A DNA stretch of 64,000 nt from Streptomyces sp. HNM0575. Its GTDB lineage: Bacteria > Actinomycetota > Actinomycetes > Streptomycetales > Streptomycetaceae. This document shows positions 1 to 8,237 of this stretch, piece after piece. Location of the stretch: the NCBI RefSeq assembly GCF_012726265.1, contig NZ_JAASAG010000010.1, positions 186,001-250,000 on the forward strand, given 5' to 3'. Both the position numbers and the translations under genes were made by a program. The number at the start of each line of letters is the position of its first letter. Position 1 is the stretch's first letter. The notes under the pieces were generated by a model that did no database searches, was not told the DNA's origin, and saw only the letters and a list, made by a program, of their open reading frames with translations.

Positions 1-789
1 GCTCCCGTACAGGTGGTGGAGGACGGGACGGGACGTCTCCTCGGCACCGTCGACGCGGGAGCGGCGCACTCGACTGTCCACGAGGGGGCCGTGCATCTGC
101 ATCAGGGCCGTACCTATGTGGTCCGGCACCTCGATCTCGAGGACTCGGCCGCCTTGGTGGAGGAGGCCTCGCCGCCCTGGACCACGATGGCCAGGGACAC
201 CACCAGCGTCTCGGTGCTGGAGACGGACGAGCAAGTGCCGTGGGGCGACGCGCGGTTGTGCTACGGCACCGTGGAGGTGACCAATCAGGTCGTCTCCTAT
301 CTGCGACGCCGCCTCATCACCGGCGAGGTCATGGGCGAGACGAAGCTCGACCTGCCTCCGCGCACCCTTCGCACCCGGGCCGTCTGGTGGACGCTCACGG
401 AGGACCAGTTGGAGGCCGCCGGCGTCGAGCACGCAGTGCTCCCCGGTGCGCTCCACGCCGCCGAGCACGCGGCCATCGGCCTGCTGCCGCTCTTCGCCAC
501 ATGCGACCGCTGGGACATCGGCGGCGTCTCGATCGCCCTGCACCCCGACACCCTGCTGCCCACCGTCTTCGTGTACGACGGGCAGCCGGGCGGCGCCGGC
601 TTCGCAGAACGGGCCTTCCGAACCGCACGCAGCTGGCTCACCGCCACCCGGGACGCCATCGCCGCGTGCGAGTGCGAGGCCGGATGCCCCTCGTGCATCC
701 AGTCGCCCAAGTGCGGCAACGGCAACGAACCGCTGCACAAACGCGGCGCCGTGCGTCTCCTCACCGAACTGCTGGCCTCCGCGGTCTGA
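1..789 (+). CDS. DEAD/DEAH-box helicase with DUF1998 C-terminal domain, 3' end only
   Basis: The reading frame is already open at base 1, so only about 262 C-terminal residues are seen. They match the DUF1998 (MrfA-like) end of large actinobacterial superfamily 2 helicases. The cysteine cluster CECEAGCPSC followed by a further Cys in KCGNGN, near residues 224-240, is the probable zinc site of this domain. The preceding stretch (FVYDGQPGGAGFAERAF) is a family hallmark. The helicase motor motifs lie outside the window. In related genomes this gene sits next to the tad locus, as here. The family acts on nucleic acid in DNA repair, but the precise role in Streptomyces is not known from the sequence. 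Confidence 0.85.
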   Translation, partial: APVQVVEDGTGRLLGTVDAGAAHSTVHEGAVHLHQGRTYVVRHLDLEDSAALVEEASPPWTTMARDTTSVSVLETDEQVPWGDARLCYGTVEVTNQVVSYLRRRLITGEVMGETKLDLPPRTLRTRAVWWTLTEDQLEAAGVEHAVLPGALHAAEHAAIGLLPLFATCDRWDIGGVSIALHPDTLLPTVFVYDGQPGGAGFAERAFRTARSWLTATRDAIAACECEAGCPSCIQSPKCGNGNEPLHKRGAVRLLTELLASAV

Positions 790-1341
790 TGCGGGGCGAG
801 GCCCTGCGCGTACATGTGCAGCACCGGAGTCCGCGGCATAGACGATGCCGGCGAGGCGGATGGCACCGAAGGCACAAGGAAGATCGGCAGCACAGGCCGC
901 ACCGGAGGCACCGTCTGCGCACGCAGCCTCTGCGGCTCCGGCAGCCGAGGCGCCCACCCGCGATGCGGCGCCCTTGCCCGCTGGAGGGCCCGTGCCGGGT
1001 GGGGCCGGGGCGTCCTGCGGTCCCGCACGGGCACGCACCGTCGGCGCATACGGACCGAACCGGACCCGTGCCGAGACGTCCGCGACCTCTCCGGTGACGA
1101 CGCACCTGACGAGCCGGGCTTCCTGTGCGCCGGCGACCTCCCTCGCCGCGGCACACGCCCGTGCCCGGCCTTCCAGGGCGTGGTCGGCGGCGGCGAGCGC
1201 CGACAGGTCCGCCGCCCCTCCCGCACGGTGGCGCGCGGCGACGGCCTGTCCCAGGCCCAGTACCACCGCCACCACGCCGCACAGCAGCACGCCGCAGAGA
1301 GCAGCCCACACAGTTGCCGACCCACGGTCATCTGCTCGCAT
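790..1341 (-). CDS. Rv3654c-family TadE-like protein (3' end undefined)
   Basis: Starting at ATG 1341, the frame encodes a short N-terminus with DRGSATVWAA, one hydrophobic segment (about residues 14-36) and an Ala-rich stretch LSALAAADHALEGRARACA. This is the pattern of the small TadE/TadG-like proteins found next to helicase and tad genes in actinobacteria. It overlaps the end of the TadE gene by 14 bases, so it belongs to the same operon. Oddly, my hand translation meets no stop codon: the frame stays open down to base 1, through the whole helicase end. The left coordinate given here is only the helicase stop, not a real terminus. Either the gene is frameshifted or it reads deep into its convergent neighbour. 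Family members are usually only about 110-150 residues. Confidence 0.55.
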
Positions 1342-1693
1342 GCGCCGCCGCCCCCGTTCCCTCCTCGGCCATTGCCACCGCCTCGGCGTTGAGCCCGAGG
1401 GCCAGCGGACCCGGGCCGACGGTGCGGGCCCGCACGTGGACCCGCACCAGTCGACCATCCCTCACCGTCTTCGCCGTGGCACCATGCGGTGCCGCCGACC
1501 GCACCGCGGAACGCACCCCCTGCTCCTTCTCCCCTCGGGCCGCCGCACGGGCCCCCGCCCGTGCGGCGTCGACGCACTGGATGTGGGCCGCCGCGGCCAT
1601 GACGCCCCACAGCAGCATTCCGAAGAGGAGCACGAGGGCGGGAATGACCACCGCGGTCTCCGCCGTCACATAGCCGTCGTCAGAACCGGGCAT
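1328..1693 (-). CDS. TadE family pilus-assembly (minor pilin-like) protein
   Basis: The 121-residue product starts MPGSDDGYVTAETAVVIPAL, with the conserved Glu of the TadE/pilin-like segment followed by one transmembrane helix (about residues 11-33). A small, basic, extracytoplasmic C-terminal part follows. TadE proteins are pilin-like membrane proteins that help build Flp/Tad pili. The ATG at 1693 is preferred because it puts the pilin-like segment near the N-terminus; an in-frame start 33 bases further out is possible. It lies between the DUF4244 gene (14-base overlap) and the Rv3654c-like gene (14-base overlap), so all three are probably translated from one message. Confidence 0.8.
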   Translation of the reverse strand: MPGSDDGYVTAETAVVIPALVLLFGMLLWGVMAAAAHIQCVDAARAGARAAARGEKEQGVRSAVRSAAPHGATAKTVRDGRLVRVHVRARTVGPGPLALGLNAEAVAMAEEGTGAAAHASR

Positions 1694-1925
1694 GGAGCGC
1701 CCTCTCGATGAGCTGCTGCATCTCACCGCTGACGGCGCCGCTCGTGACGACCTTGTAGAGCACCGCGGCGAATCCGCACGCCGCGATGGTCCCCACCGCG
1801 TACTCCGCCGTGCTCATCCCCGCGTCAGACGTCAACTGCCCGCCGATCTCGCGCACTCGGCGACGTACGGCACTTGTCGTGCGGCCGTACGAAGTGCGCA
1901 CGGCGCGACGGATCTTCCCGGCCAT
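1680..1925 (-). CDS. DUF4244 protein, Flp-pilin-like
   Basis: This 81-residue protein has a basic N-terminal part, then DAGMSTAEYAVGTIAACGFAAVL, a Glu-containing hydrophobic helix like the class III signal/pilin segment of Flp pilins, and a short tail. DUF4244 proteins sit at this place in actinobacterial tad loci and are the best candidate for the major pilin subunit. The ATG at 1925 has a strong GAGGGGG ribosome site eight bases upstream, so it is chosen over an in-frame start at 1991. The 199 bases from 1926 to 2124 separate it from the TadC-like gene and show no other gene. Pilin function is inferred from family and context. Confidence 0.8.
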   Translation of the reverse strand: MAGKIRRAVRTSYGRTTSAVRRRVREIGGQLTSDAGMSTAEYAVGTIAACGFAAVLYKVVTSGAVSGEMQQLIERALHARF

Positions 1926-2124
1926 GGTTGGTTCCCCCTCTGGTGCTTGGTCGTTCGGTCTTGTTCTGTTGTCGGTGCGGTCTTCGGTCACTACTGCCTT
2001 TGTCCGTTGCTCCCTTTAATCGCTGCCGCTCGCTGACGTCGCCAGCCGCTGCCGTGTCTGCAACTGCCAACTGCCGCTTCCCTTCGACAGATCGGGGTGC
2101 CTTCGCCGGCCGCGGCTGCCGCGC

Positions 2125-3051
2125 TCACAGCAGGGATCCCGCCAGGCCCATCACCACAGGGGCGACTCCGATGGTGAGGAAGGCGGGCAGGAAGCACAGC
2201 CCCAACGGTCCGGTCACGAGCACCGCCGCTCGCCGCGCCCGTGCAGATGCCTCACGTACGCGTCGCGCGCGGAGCTCTCCGGTGAGCCGTGCCACCTGCT
2301 CGACGGCCGGTGCACCTGCCGTACCCGCCCGTTCCATGCTGCGGACGAAGCCGTCGCCGCCCGGCAACGATGCGAAGTGCGCCCACGCCGCCGCCGGTTC
2401 GGCTCCGAGCCGCAACTCGGAGGCCGTACGGATCAGCAGCGCACCCAGTGGGCCGCCGAGCGAGCGTCCGACGGCGTCTGCGGCCTGCGCCGGGCCGGAT
2501 CCCGCTGCGAGGCATGCGCCCATCAACTCGGCTGCCAGCGGCAGCTGTTCGGCTGCGGCACGGGCCGCCGCGCGCGCCTCGGCCGACTCCCCCGGCCCGG
2601 CATCGTCCTCACCGGCCTGTCTTCGGCGCATCCACCACACGACGCCGTACCCGCCCGCGCAACCGAGGAGCCACCCCGAGGCGCCGCCGACCACGACCAC
2701 GGCGAACGCGGCCACGCCCAGCGCCGCCCCCAGCTCACGCAAGCCCCGCGACCGACCGCGGCCCCCGGTGCTCCCGGTCTTCGACCGGACCTTCCTGCGG
2801 ATGCGTCCCACCCGGCGGCCGAGATGGCCGACACCTCTCCCGGCGTCCCCGCGGCCCACCGAGCGCCCGGAAGACGACCCCGATTCACCTGTGTCGGCGT
2901 GCTCGGCCCGCGCGAGCAGGCCCCGCGTCCTATGCCGCACCCTGCGACCGCGCCAGCCCTCCCGCAGGCAAGCCGTCGCCCATGCGGCACTGCCGAGCAG
3001 CACCATCCAGAGCACGACCTCGGTGAGGGCGACGGAGGCGGCGCCATTCAT
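2125..3051 (-). CDS. Type II secretion system F-family protein, TadC-like
   Basis: A membrane protein of 308 residues. An N-terminal helix (residues about 9-28) is followed by an Arg/Gly-rich cytoplasmic stretch, a hydrophobic pair near 115-140, a soluble T2SSF domain (LPLAAELMGACLAAGSGPAQA and onward) and two C-terminal helices ending VVMGLAGSLL. T2SSF/GspF proteins form the inner-membrane platform on which the TadA ATPase works. The start overlaps the stop of the TadB-like gene by four bases, ATGA, which implies translational coupling. It is the more distal of the two platform genes, corresponding to TadC. Confidence 0.85.
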   Translation of the reverse strand: MNGAASVALTEVVLWMVLLGSAAWATACLREGWRGRRVRHRTRGLLARAEHADTGESGSSSGRSVGRGDAGRGVGHLGRRVGRIRRKVRSKTGSTGGRGRSRGLRELGAALGVAAFAVVVVGGASGWLLGCAGGYGVVWWMRRRQAGEDDAGPGESAEARAAARAAAEQLPLAAELMGACLAAGSGPAQAADAVGRSLGGPLGALLIRTASELRLGAEPAAAWAHFASLPGGDGFVRSMERAGTAGAPAVEQVARLTGELRARRVREASARARRAAVLVTGPLGLCFLPAFLTIGVAPVVMGLAGSLL

Positions 3052-3995
3052 TTCCGCTGCTCCTCAGCTGCCGCCACCGGCCTTTCCGCGCTCCGTACGA
3101 GCCGGGACACCCAGGCGATGCCCGCCCACTCCAGCAGTCCACCGGCGGCGAGACAGGCCAGCCCGGGCGGACTGTGCAACAGCACCTGCGTGGGAGCCGC
3201 TCCCATCGCCGTACCGAGTAGCAGGCCGAATCCGGGGAGCAGCGCAAGTACGACCGCTGTGGAGCGCGGGCCCGCCAACAGCGCCCGCAATTCCTCGTGT
3301 TGATCCCGCTCCGCACGCAGCGCGTCGGAGACCTTGTCGAGACCGGCCGCCAGGCTCGCGCCGCCCTCGACTGCCACCTGCCAGCAGGCCCCCACACCAC
3401 GCAGGCCCTCCGCTCCGGGAATCCGCGCCGCCTCCCGCAACGCCCCCGGCACATCGCCGCCGAAGCGTGCCGCCGCGAGAACGGCGGCACCGCTCTCCCC
3501 CAACTCCCGCAGCACCATGCCTCCGGCCGAGAGCAGAGCACGGTCGGGCTGGCGTCCGGCGCGCAGTTCGCCCGACACGGCGCCGCACAGCTCCACCACC
3601 GCTGCTGCCCTGCGCTCCTTCGCCTTCTCACGCTCTCGCCCGCGCAGCACCCTCCGTACGCACGGCACCGCCACGGCACCCGCGACCGGTGGAAGCCAGG
3701 ACTCGCTCAGCAGCCCGAGCACCGCCCCGCCCAGCACGCACCACCACGCATGAGCGGCGGATCCTCCGAGACGGCCGCGTAAGAAGGCGGCCAACTCGAC
3801 GACCGCCGACGGCAGTCGAGGCGGAGGCGTCACTGCCCGGCCCGACCCGGCCAGCAGGAGTCGCGCGCGCCGGCCGCGGTCGTCACTGCCGCCCATCAGC
3901 CAGGCAGCAGCCCCCGCACACACCATTGCCGCGTACACGGGCGCCGCCTCCACGGCCGCCGCTCCGTGCCCCACGGAAGCCGTCGCCCCCGTCAT
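3048..3995 (-). CDS. Type II secretion system F-family protein, TadB-like
   Basis: This 315-residue platform protein begins MTGATASVGHGAAAVEAAP, has N-terminal hydrophobic segments near residues 20-40 and 85-115, a cytoplasmic T2SSF domain (VELCGAVSGELRAGRQPDRA, then GGDVPGALREAA) and two C-terminal membrane helices near 245-295. It pairs with the TadC-like protein in the inner-membrane base of a Tad pilus. The ATG at 3995 overlaps the stop of the ATPase gene by four bases and has a purine-rich AGAGGGGGGACGG upstream, which fixes the start. A much longer in-frame extension exists but runs antisense-like through the ATPase gene and is not real. Confidence 0.85.
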   Translation of the reverse strand: MTGATASVGHGAAAVEAAPVYAAMVCAGAAAWLMGGSDDRGRRARLLLAGSGRAVTPPPRLPSAVVELAAFLRGRLGGSAAHAWWCVLGGAVLGLLSESWLPPVAGAVAVPCVRRVLRGREREKAKERRAAAVVELCGAVSGELRAGRQPDRALLSAGGMVLRELGESGAAVLAAARFGGDVPGALREAARIPGAEGLRGVGACWQVAVEGGASLAAGLDKVSDALRAERDQHEELRALLAGPRSTAVVLALLPGFGLLLGTAMGAAPTQVLLHSPPGLACLAAGGLLEWAGIAWVSRLVRSAERPVAAAEEQRK

Positions 3996-5437
3996 CTCCG
4001 TCCCCCCTCTTGTGCGATACCGAGATCCGCCGCGCGGCCCGACGAGGGCGATCCGGGACCCGAACCTGCTTGCGCATCGCTCGGCCGCTCTGCCGGACCT
4101 CCGCCGAGACGTCCGCGCCCCCGCCCGCACATCCCCCACAACTGCCTCGCGCCGCGCTCTTCGACGAAGCCGCCCTCGCCCCACACCACGGCCGGAACGG
4201 TTGTGACGAGGCCGTCCCCGTCCCGTGCCAGCACATGGATCTCCGCGATACGCCGCCGCCCCGAGGCGTCGCGCACCAGATGCACCAGCACATCGAGTGC
4301 CGCGGCCAACTGACTGTGCAGAGCGGCCCGTTCGAGCCCGGCCGTCGTGCCCAACGCCTCCAGCCGCGCCGGCACGTCCCCGGCCGCGTTGGCATGCAAG
4401 GTGCCGCAGCCGCCCTCGTGTCCCGTGTTCAACGCAGCCAGCAGGTCGGTCACTTCGGCTCCGCGGACCTCGCCGACGACCAGCCTGTCGGGCCGCATGC
4501 GCAGCGCCTGCCGCACCAGGTCCACCAACGCGACGCGTCCGGCGCCCTCCTGGTTCGCAGGGCGCGCCTCCAGCCGTACGACATGGGGGTGGTCGGGGCG
4601 CAGCTCGGCCGAGTCCTCTGCCAGCACGATCCGCTCCTCCGGGCTCACCAGGCCCAGCAGCGAACTCAGCAAAGTCGTCTTCCCCGATCCGGTGCCGCCG
4701 CTGATGAGGAACGACAGCCTCGCGTCGAGCACGGCGCGCAGCAGCCGCTCGCCGCCCGGCGGAACCGTGCCCGCGGCCACCAACTCGCCCAGGCTGAAAG
4801 CCTTGTGCCGCACCACGCGCAGCGAGAGGCACGTCGACCCGACGGCCACCGGCGGAAGCACCGCATGGAGCCGCGTGCCGTCCGGCAGCCGCGCGTCCAC
4901 CCACGGCCTCGCGTCGTCGAGCCGCCGCCCCGCCGACGTGGCCAGGCGCTGCGCCAGCCGCCGTACGGACGCGGCATCGGGGAAGCGCACATCGGTGCGC
5001 TCCAGTCCGCCGCCGCGGTCGACCCACACCTCGTCGGGACGGGTGACCAGCACGTCCGTCACATCCGGGTCGGCAAGCAGCGGCTCCAGCGGACCGGTGC
5101 CCACCATCTCCGAGCGCAGTGCCTCCACCACGCCGAGCACCGCGCTGTCGCCCAGCAGCCGTCCATGCGCGCGCAGTGCCGCCGCCACACGCGCCGGGGT
5201 CGGCTCGGCTCCCGACTCGGCGAGCCTTCGGCGTACGGCATCGAGCAGCGTGCGCTCCCCCGGACCGTCGGACGAGGCTCCTGCGACCGCCTTCCCGGTG
5301 GATACGGCCCCGGCAGCCGCCGCCCCCGGAGGAACCATCCCCTGAGCCGCCGCACCCCGTCCGGGCCCGGCGGCCTCAACTTCCCTGCGCCGCCCCGCCG
5401 TTCCCCGTCCGGCCTGCCTCATCTGCCTCGCACTCAT
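3992..5437 (-). CDS. tadA: TadA/CpaF family secretion ATPase
   Basis: The 481-residue protein is a CpaF-type hexameric ATPase that powers Tad/Flp pilus assembly from the cytoplasmic face. After an Ala/Gly-rich N-terminus there is a helical N-domain, then the RecA core with Walker A GGTGSGKTT near residue 248. An Asp box region (LAEDSAELRP), the Walker B region (PDRLVVGEVRGAE) and the GTLHANAA histidine motif follow. About 45 variable residues follow the core. It overlaps the Ssd gene upstream by four bases and the TadB-like gene downstream by four bases, so ATPase and platform are made in step. A signal-transducing CpaF role is the only real alternative. Confidence 0.92.
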   Translation of the reverse strand: MSARQMRQAGRGTAGRRREVEAAGPGRGAAAQGMVPPGAAAAGAVSTGKAVAGASSDGPGERTLLDAVRRRLAESGAEPTPARVAAALRAHGRLLGDSAVLGVVEALRSEMVGTGPLEPLLADPDVTDVLVTRPDEVWVDRGGGLERTDVRFPDAASVRRLAQRLATSAGRRLDDARPWVDARLPDGTRLHAVLPPVAVGSTCLSLRVVRHKAFSLGELVAAGTVPPGGERLLRAVLDARLSFLISGGTGSGKTTLLSSLLGLVSPEERIVLAEDSAELRPDHPHVVRLEARPANQEGAGRVALVDLVRQALRMRPDRLVVGEVRGAEVTDLLAALNTGHEGGCGTLHANAAGDVPARLEALGTTAGLERAALHSQLAAALDVLVHLVRDASGRRRIAEIHVLARDGDGLVTTVPAVVWGEGGFVEERGARQLWGMCGRGRGRLGGGPAERPSDAQAGSGPGSPSSGRAADLGIAQEGGRR

Positions 5438-6588
5438 ACGGACACACCCCCACCGCTCACTCCGCCGCTCAACGCCCGCGCCCAGAAGTCACGGCAGAAC
5501 CGGGCGAGCACCCCGCTCGCACGCACCCCCGGCGGTACGCCGCGCTCGGCCGCCTCCGACAGCCCCGGCTCCCATGGGAGTTCACCCGCGAGCGGCAGCC
5601 TCAGCAGCCTCGCGACCTCGCCCTCGTCGAGCCCCGGCCCGTACCCTCGCGGACCGCCCGGACCGCCCGGTGTGCGCACGACCGCCCGCAGGTCACGCAG
5701 CACCATCTGCGTACGCGAGGCGACACGGTGGGCCGCGGCGACGGCGCGCAACTCGGCCGGCACCAGGAGCAGTCCGAGATCCGTCTGGGCCAGGGCCTCC
5801 GCCACGGTCTCGTCCACCCGCCGCGGCAGATCGACCACGACCACGCCACCGCGCCGCCGTGCGGCGGAGAGCACGGACTTCATCGCGTCCGCCGGGATCA
5901 GCACGGAGTCCCCCCGGTCCCAGCTGAGCACGCTCAAGTCGTGCAGTCTCGGCAAGGATTCCTCGAGCGCACCGCCGGCGACCCGGCCCCGCGACTCCGC
6001 GAACGCCGGCCATCGCAGCCCCTCCGTCCGTTCCCCGCCGAGCAGCACGTCCAGGCCGCCGCCCAGCGCGTCGCCGTCGACGAGCATCGTGCGGTGCCCC
6101 TCCCGCGCGGCCGTGACCGCCAGGGCGCAGGCGAGCGTCGAAGCCCCGGCTCCGCCTCGCCCGCCGAGGACCCCGACCGTCATTGCCGGTCTGCCCACGC
6201 ACTCCGACGCGTCCGCGATACGACCGGCCAGCCAGCTCTCGGCGTCGGGCAGCATCACCACGCCCTCGGCGCCGATACGCGCTCCCCGCTCCCACACCCC
6301 CGGATCGTCCAGGTCCTTGCCGACGAGGAGGACTCCCGGCCTGCGCAAGATTCCGGATGGCTCTCCCCCGGTGGCGCCGCCCAGCCCCTGCGCGCCCGAG
6401 CAGTCGTCTCCTACGAGCACCAAAGGCGCCTTGTCCCAGGCCTTCGCACCGCCCCACCCCGCCCACGACATCCGGTCGGGAGGCGCTCCGTGCACAACTT
6501 CCGCTTCAGCCCCGGCAGCCGCACACAGCCTCAGGAGATCGTCAAGGAGTTCTTCGTCCTCGGTGACAATCAGAATGGTTTCGGCCAC
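5434..6588 (-). CDS. ssd: Ssd/CpaE-like MinD-family ATPase (septum site-determining protein family)
   Basis: The 384-residue protein opens with a receiver-like N-domain (MAETILIVTEDEELLDDLLR) lacking obvious phosphorylation residues. A MinD/ParA-type domain follows, with the deviant Walker A GGRGGAGAST near residue 140-150 and a switch region LVDGDALGGGLD. This matches Ssd of mycobacteria and CpaE of Tad systems, which place the pilus machine or affect septum placement. It is the first gene of the leftward tad operon and overlaps tadA by four bases. No gene lies upstream on this strand, so the operon promoter should be within 6,589-6,800. The CpaE-like localisation role is family knowledge; the septum role in this organism is unproven. 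Confidence 0.85.
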   Translation of the reverse strand: MAETILIVTEDEELLDDLLRLCAAAGAEAEVVHGAPPDRMSWAGWGGAKAWDKAPLVLVGDDCSGAQGLGGATGGEPSGILRRPGVLLVGKDLDDPGVWERGARIGAEGVVMLPDAESWLAGRIADASECVGRPAMTVGVLGGRGGAGASTLACALAVTAAREGHRTMLVDGDALGGGLDVLLGGERTEGLRWPAFAESRGRVAGGALEESLPRLHDLSVLSWDRGDSVLIPADAMKSVLSAARRRGGVVVVDLPRRVDETVAEALAQTDLGLLLVPAELRAVAAAHRVASRTQMVLRDLRAVVRTPGGPGGPRGYGPGLDEGEVARLLRLPLAGELPWEPGLSEAAERGVPPGVRASGVLARFCRDFWARALSGGVSGGGVSV

Positions 6589-7040
6589 GTTCCAGACCCC
6601 CTTCGCGGTTCACAGGCTCACTCCCGCAAACACCTGCGGGCCCTGTCGGGAATCACTGTGCGGGGAACGCGAAAAGCGCGGTGATCATGGTCCAAAACTG
6701 TGGACATGCCTGAGGTTGTGAATAACTTCGTCACCCATCCCGGCGGCTCCCGGAGAGCAGTCCGTCGATTACACTCAGTGACGAAATCGAGGAGCCGCAG
6801 AACGGGCCGCTGAAGATCGCGAAGGGCGGCGTGAACGATCACCGCGAGACCGAAAGGGCCTTGGACATGCGACGACCCCCGCCGGGGGGGAGAGCGGGGG
6901 TCGTCCCCAGGGCCGACTCGGGGGGGGAGGAGTCGGGCCGGGTTAGCACGGTCGCGAACGATCCGTGACTTCCATGGTGTACCCGAGGGCCTTCTCAGGC
7001 AAACCCACGCGCCCCACCTTACGCCGAATGGTTGGCGCCT
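6589..7040. promoter_or_regulatory. Divergent regulatory region between the tad operon and the HAD phosphatase gene
   Basis: No convincing gene was found in these 452 bases. They must hold the promoter of the leftward tad operon and that of the rightward phosphatase. The short palindromic pair GTCCA...TGGAC near 6,689-6,705 could be an operator but is weak. The most striking structure is two strong hairpins at 6,871-6,936, listed separately. Confidence 0.5.
6871..6936 (+). other. Two tandem GC-rich hairpins upstream of the HAD phosphatase gene
   Basis: The first stem pairs GACGACCCCCGC (6871-6882) with GCGGGGGTCGTC (6894-6905). The second pairs CCGACTC (6913-6919) with GAGTCGG (6930-6936). 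Both loops are runs of G. The hairpins lie about 105 bases before the phosphatase start, so they would sit in its 5' leader or act as a terminator or attenuator for read-through. They could also belong to a tiny frame starting near 6868, but no clear ribosome site supports that. Confidence 0.6.
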
Positions 7041-7883
7041 ATGCTCGGCTTCGTGGAAAACCTAGCGATGCGCCGCACAGCCGCGTTCTTCGATCTGGAC
7101 AAGACGGTCATTGCGAAGTCGAGCACGCTCGCCTTCGGCAGATCCTTCTACCAGGGTGGCCTGATCAATCGCCGTGCCGTACTCCGCACTGCGTACGCCC
7201 AGTTCGTATATCTCCTCGGGGGCGCGGACCACGATCAGATGGAGCGGATGCGCGAGTATCTCTCGGCGCTGTGCCGCGGCTGGAACGTCGAGCAGGTGAA
7301 GGAGATCGTGGCCGAGACGATCCACGACCTCATCGACCCGATCATCTACGACGAGGCGGCCTCCCTCATCGAGGAGCACCACCTCGCCGGCCGGGACGTG
7401 GTCATCGTCTCCACCTCGGGGGCCGAAGTCGTCGAGCCGATCGGGGAGTTGATCGGCGCCGACCGGGTCGTGGCGACCCGCATGGTCGTCGAGGACGGCT
7501 GCTACTCCGGCGAGATCGAGTACTACGCCTACGGTCCGGCCAAGGCGGAGGCCATCGCCTCGCTCGCGGAGTCCGAGGGGTACGACCTGAGCCAGTGCTA
7601 CGCCTACAGCGACTCGGTCACCGACGTCCCGATGCTGGAGGCCGTCGGTCATCCCTGCGCGGTCAATCCGGACCGGGCACTGCGGAAGGAGGCGGTCGGC
7701 CGCGACTGGCCCGTGCTCAGCTTCTCCCGGCCCGTCAGGCTCAAGGAGCGCGTCCCGGGGCTCTCGATGCCGTCGCGGCCGGCACTGGCCATCGCCGCGG
7801 CGGCGGTGGGAGCGGCGGTCGCCACCGCGGGTCTGGTCTGGTACACGAGCCAGCGCAGGGGTGCCCGTTTCGAGCGGCTTTGA
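7041..7883 (+). CDS. HAD-IB family hydrolase (morphological-differentiation associated phosphatase family)
   Basis: This 280-residue protein has the HAD nucleophile motif DLDKT at residues 18-22, the second motif VIVSTSG near 125, and the acidic motif YSDSVTDVPML near 190. It belongs to the SerB/HAD-IB group that dephosphorylates small molecules or lipids. The C-terminus carries one predicted membrane helix (ALAIAAAAVGAAVATAGLV), so it is probably membrane-anchored. Close homologues in Streptomyces are annotated as associated with morphological differentiation and always sit beside the tad operon. ATG 7041 is chosen over a TTG nine bases earlier. The substrate is unknown. Confidence 0.88.
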   Translation: MLGFVENLAMRRTAAFFDLDKTVIAKSSTLAFGRSFYQGGLINRRAVLRTAYAQFVYLLGGADHDQMERMREYLSALCRGWNVEQVKEIVAETIHDLIDPIIYDEAASLIEEHHLAGRDVVIVSTSGAEVVEPIGELIGADRVVATRMVVEDGCYSGEIEYYAYGPAKAEAIASLAESEGYDLSQCYAYSDSVTDVPMLEAVGHPCAVNPDRALRKEAVGRDWPVLSFSRPVRLKERVPGLSMPSRPALAIAAAAVGAAVATAGLVWYTSQRRGARFERL

Positions 7884-7920
7884 GGCGAAGGTAAAGACCG
7901 GAGGCCAGGGGTTCCACATC

Positions 7921-8043
7921 ATGGCGGCGCGCAGTACAAAGGAATTGACGGCCCGCGAGACCAGCGGCGATACAGAGTTCGCCGGTACGCACAAGGCCCC
8001 ACGGACCGCCTTGCATGAATACCGGGCACCCACGCGACGCTGA
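7921..8043 (+). CDS. Possible small protein of 40 residues, unknown
   Basis: Directly after the phosphatase gene an ATG at 7921, preceded by AGGGG with nine-base spacing, opens a 40-codon frame (MAARSTKELTARETSG and onward, ending APTRR). The composition is hydrophilic and charged with no membrane segment or cysteine. I do not recognise it. It could equally be non-coding 3' sequence of the phosphatase transcript. The rest of the gap (8,044-8,237) shows nothing else. Confidence 0.3.
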   Translation: MAARSTKELTARETSGDTEFAGTHKAPRTALHEYRAPTRR

Positions 8044-8237
8044 GCCCACGTATCGGGCGAACCCGCCAGGAGACGGGCGGAATCCCGGCCTGACGGGCCC
8101 TATGAGAGCACGCACTGGTAACCCGGTATCCGTGCCAGCGGCGGCACCGTCGACGGCGGTGCCGCCGCATTCGTGCGTACGGGAGCGTCACACGGCCACG
8201 ACCACGGGCGCGTGAGCGCCCCTCGTTGCCCGTCGTG

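Noticed and set aside
1874-6721. Very long plus-strand open frame (about 1,600 codons) across the tad locus.
   Set aside because: It is antisense to six well-supported overlapping tad genes, Arg/Pro/Ser-rich, without domains; a typical high-GC shadow frame.
7945-7985. AAAGGAATTGACGG and nearby bases resemble the universal 16S rRNA segment near position 910.
   Set aside because: Only about 14 contiguous bases match; the flanks do not follow rRNA order and no further rRNA sequence is present, so it is a chance match.
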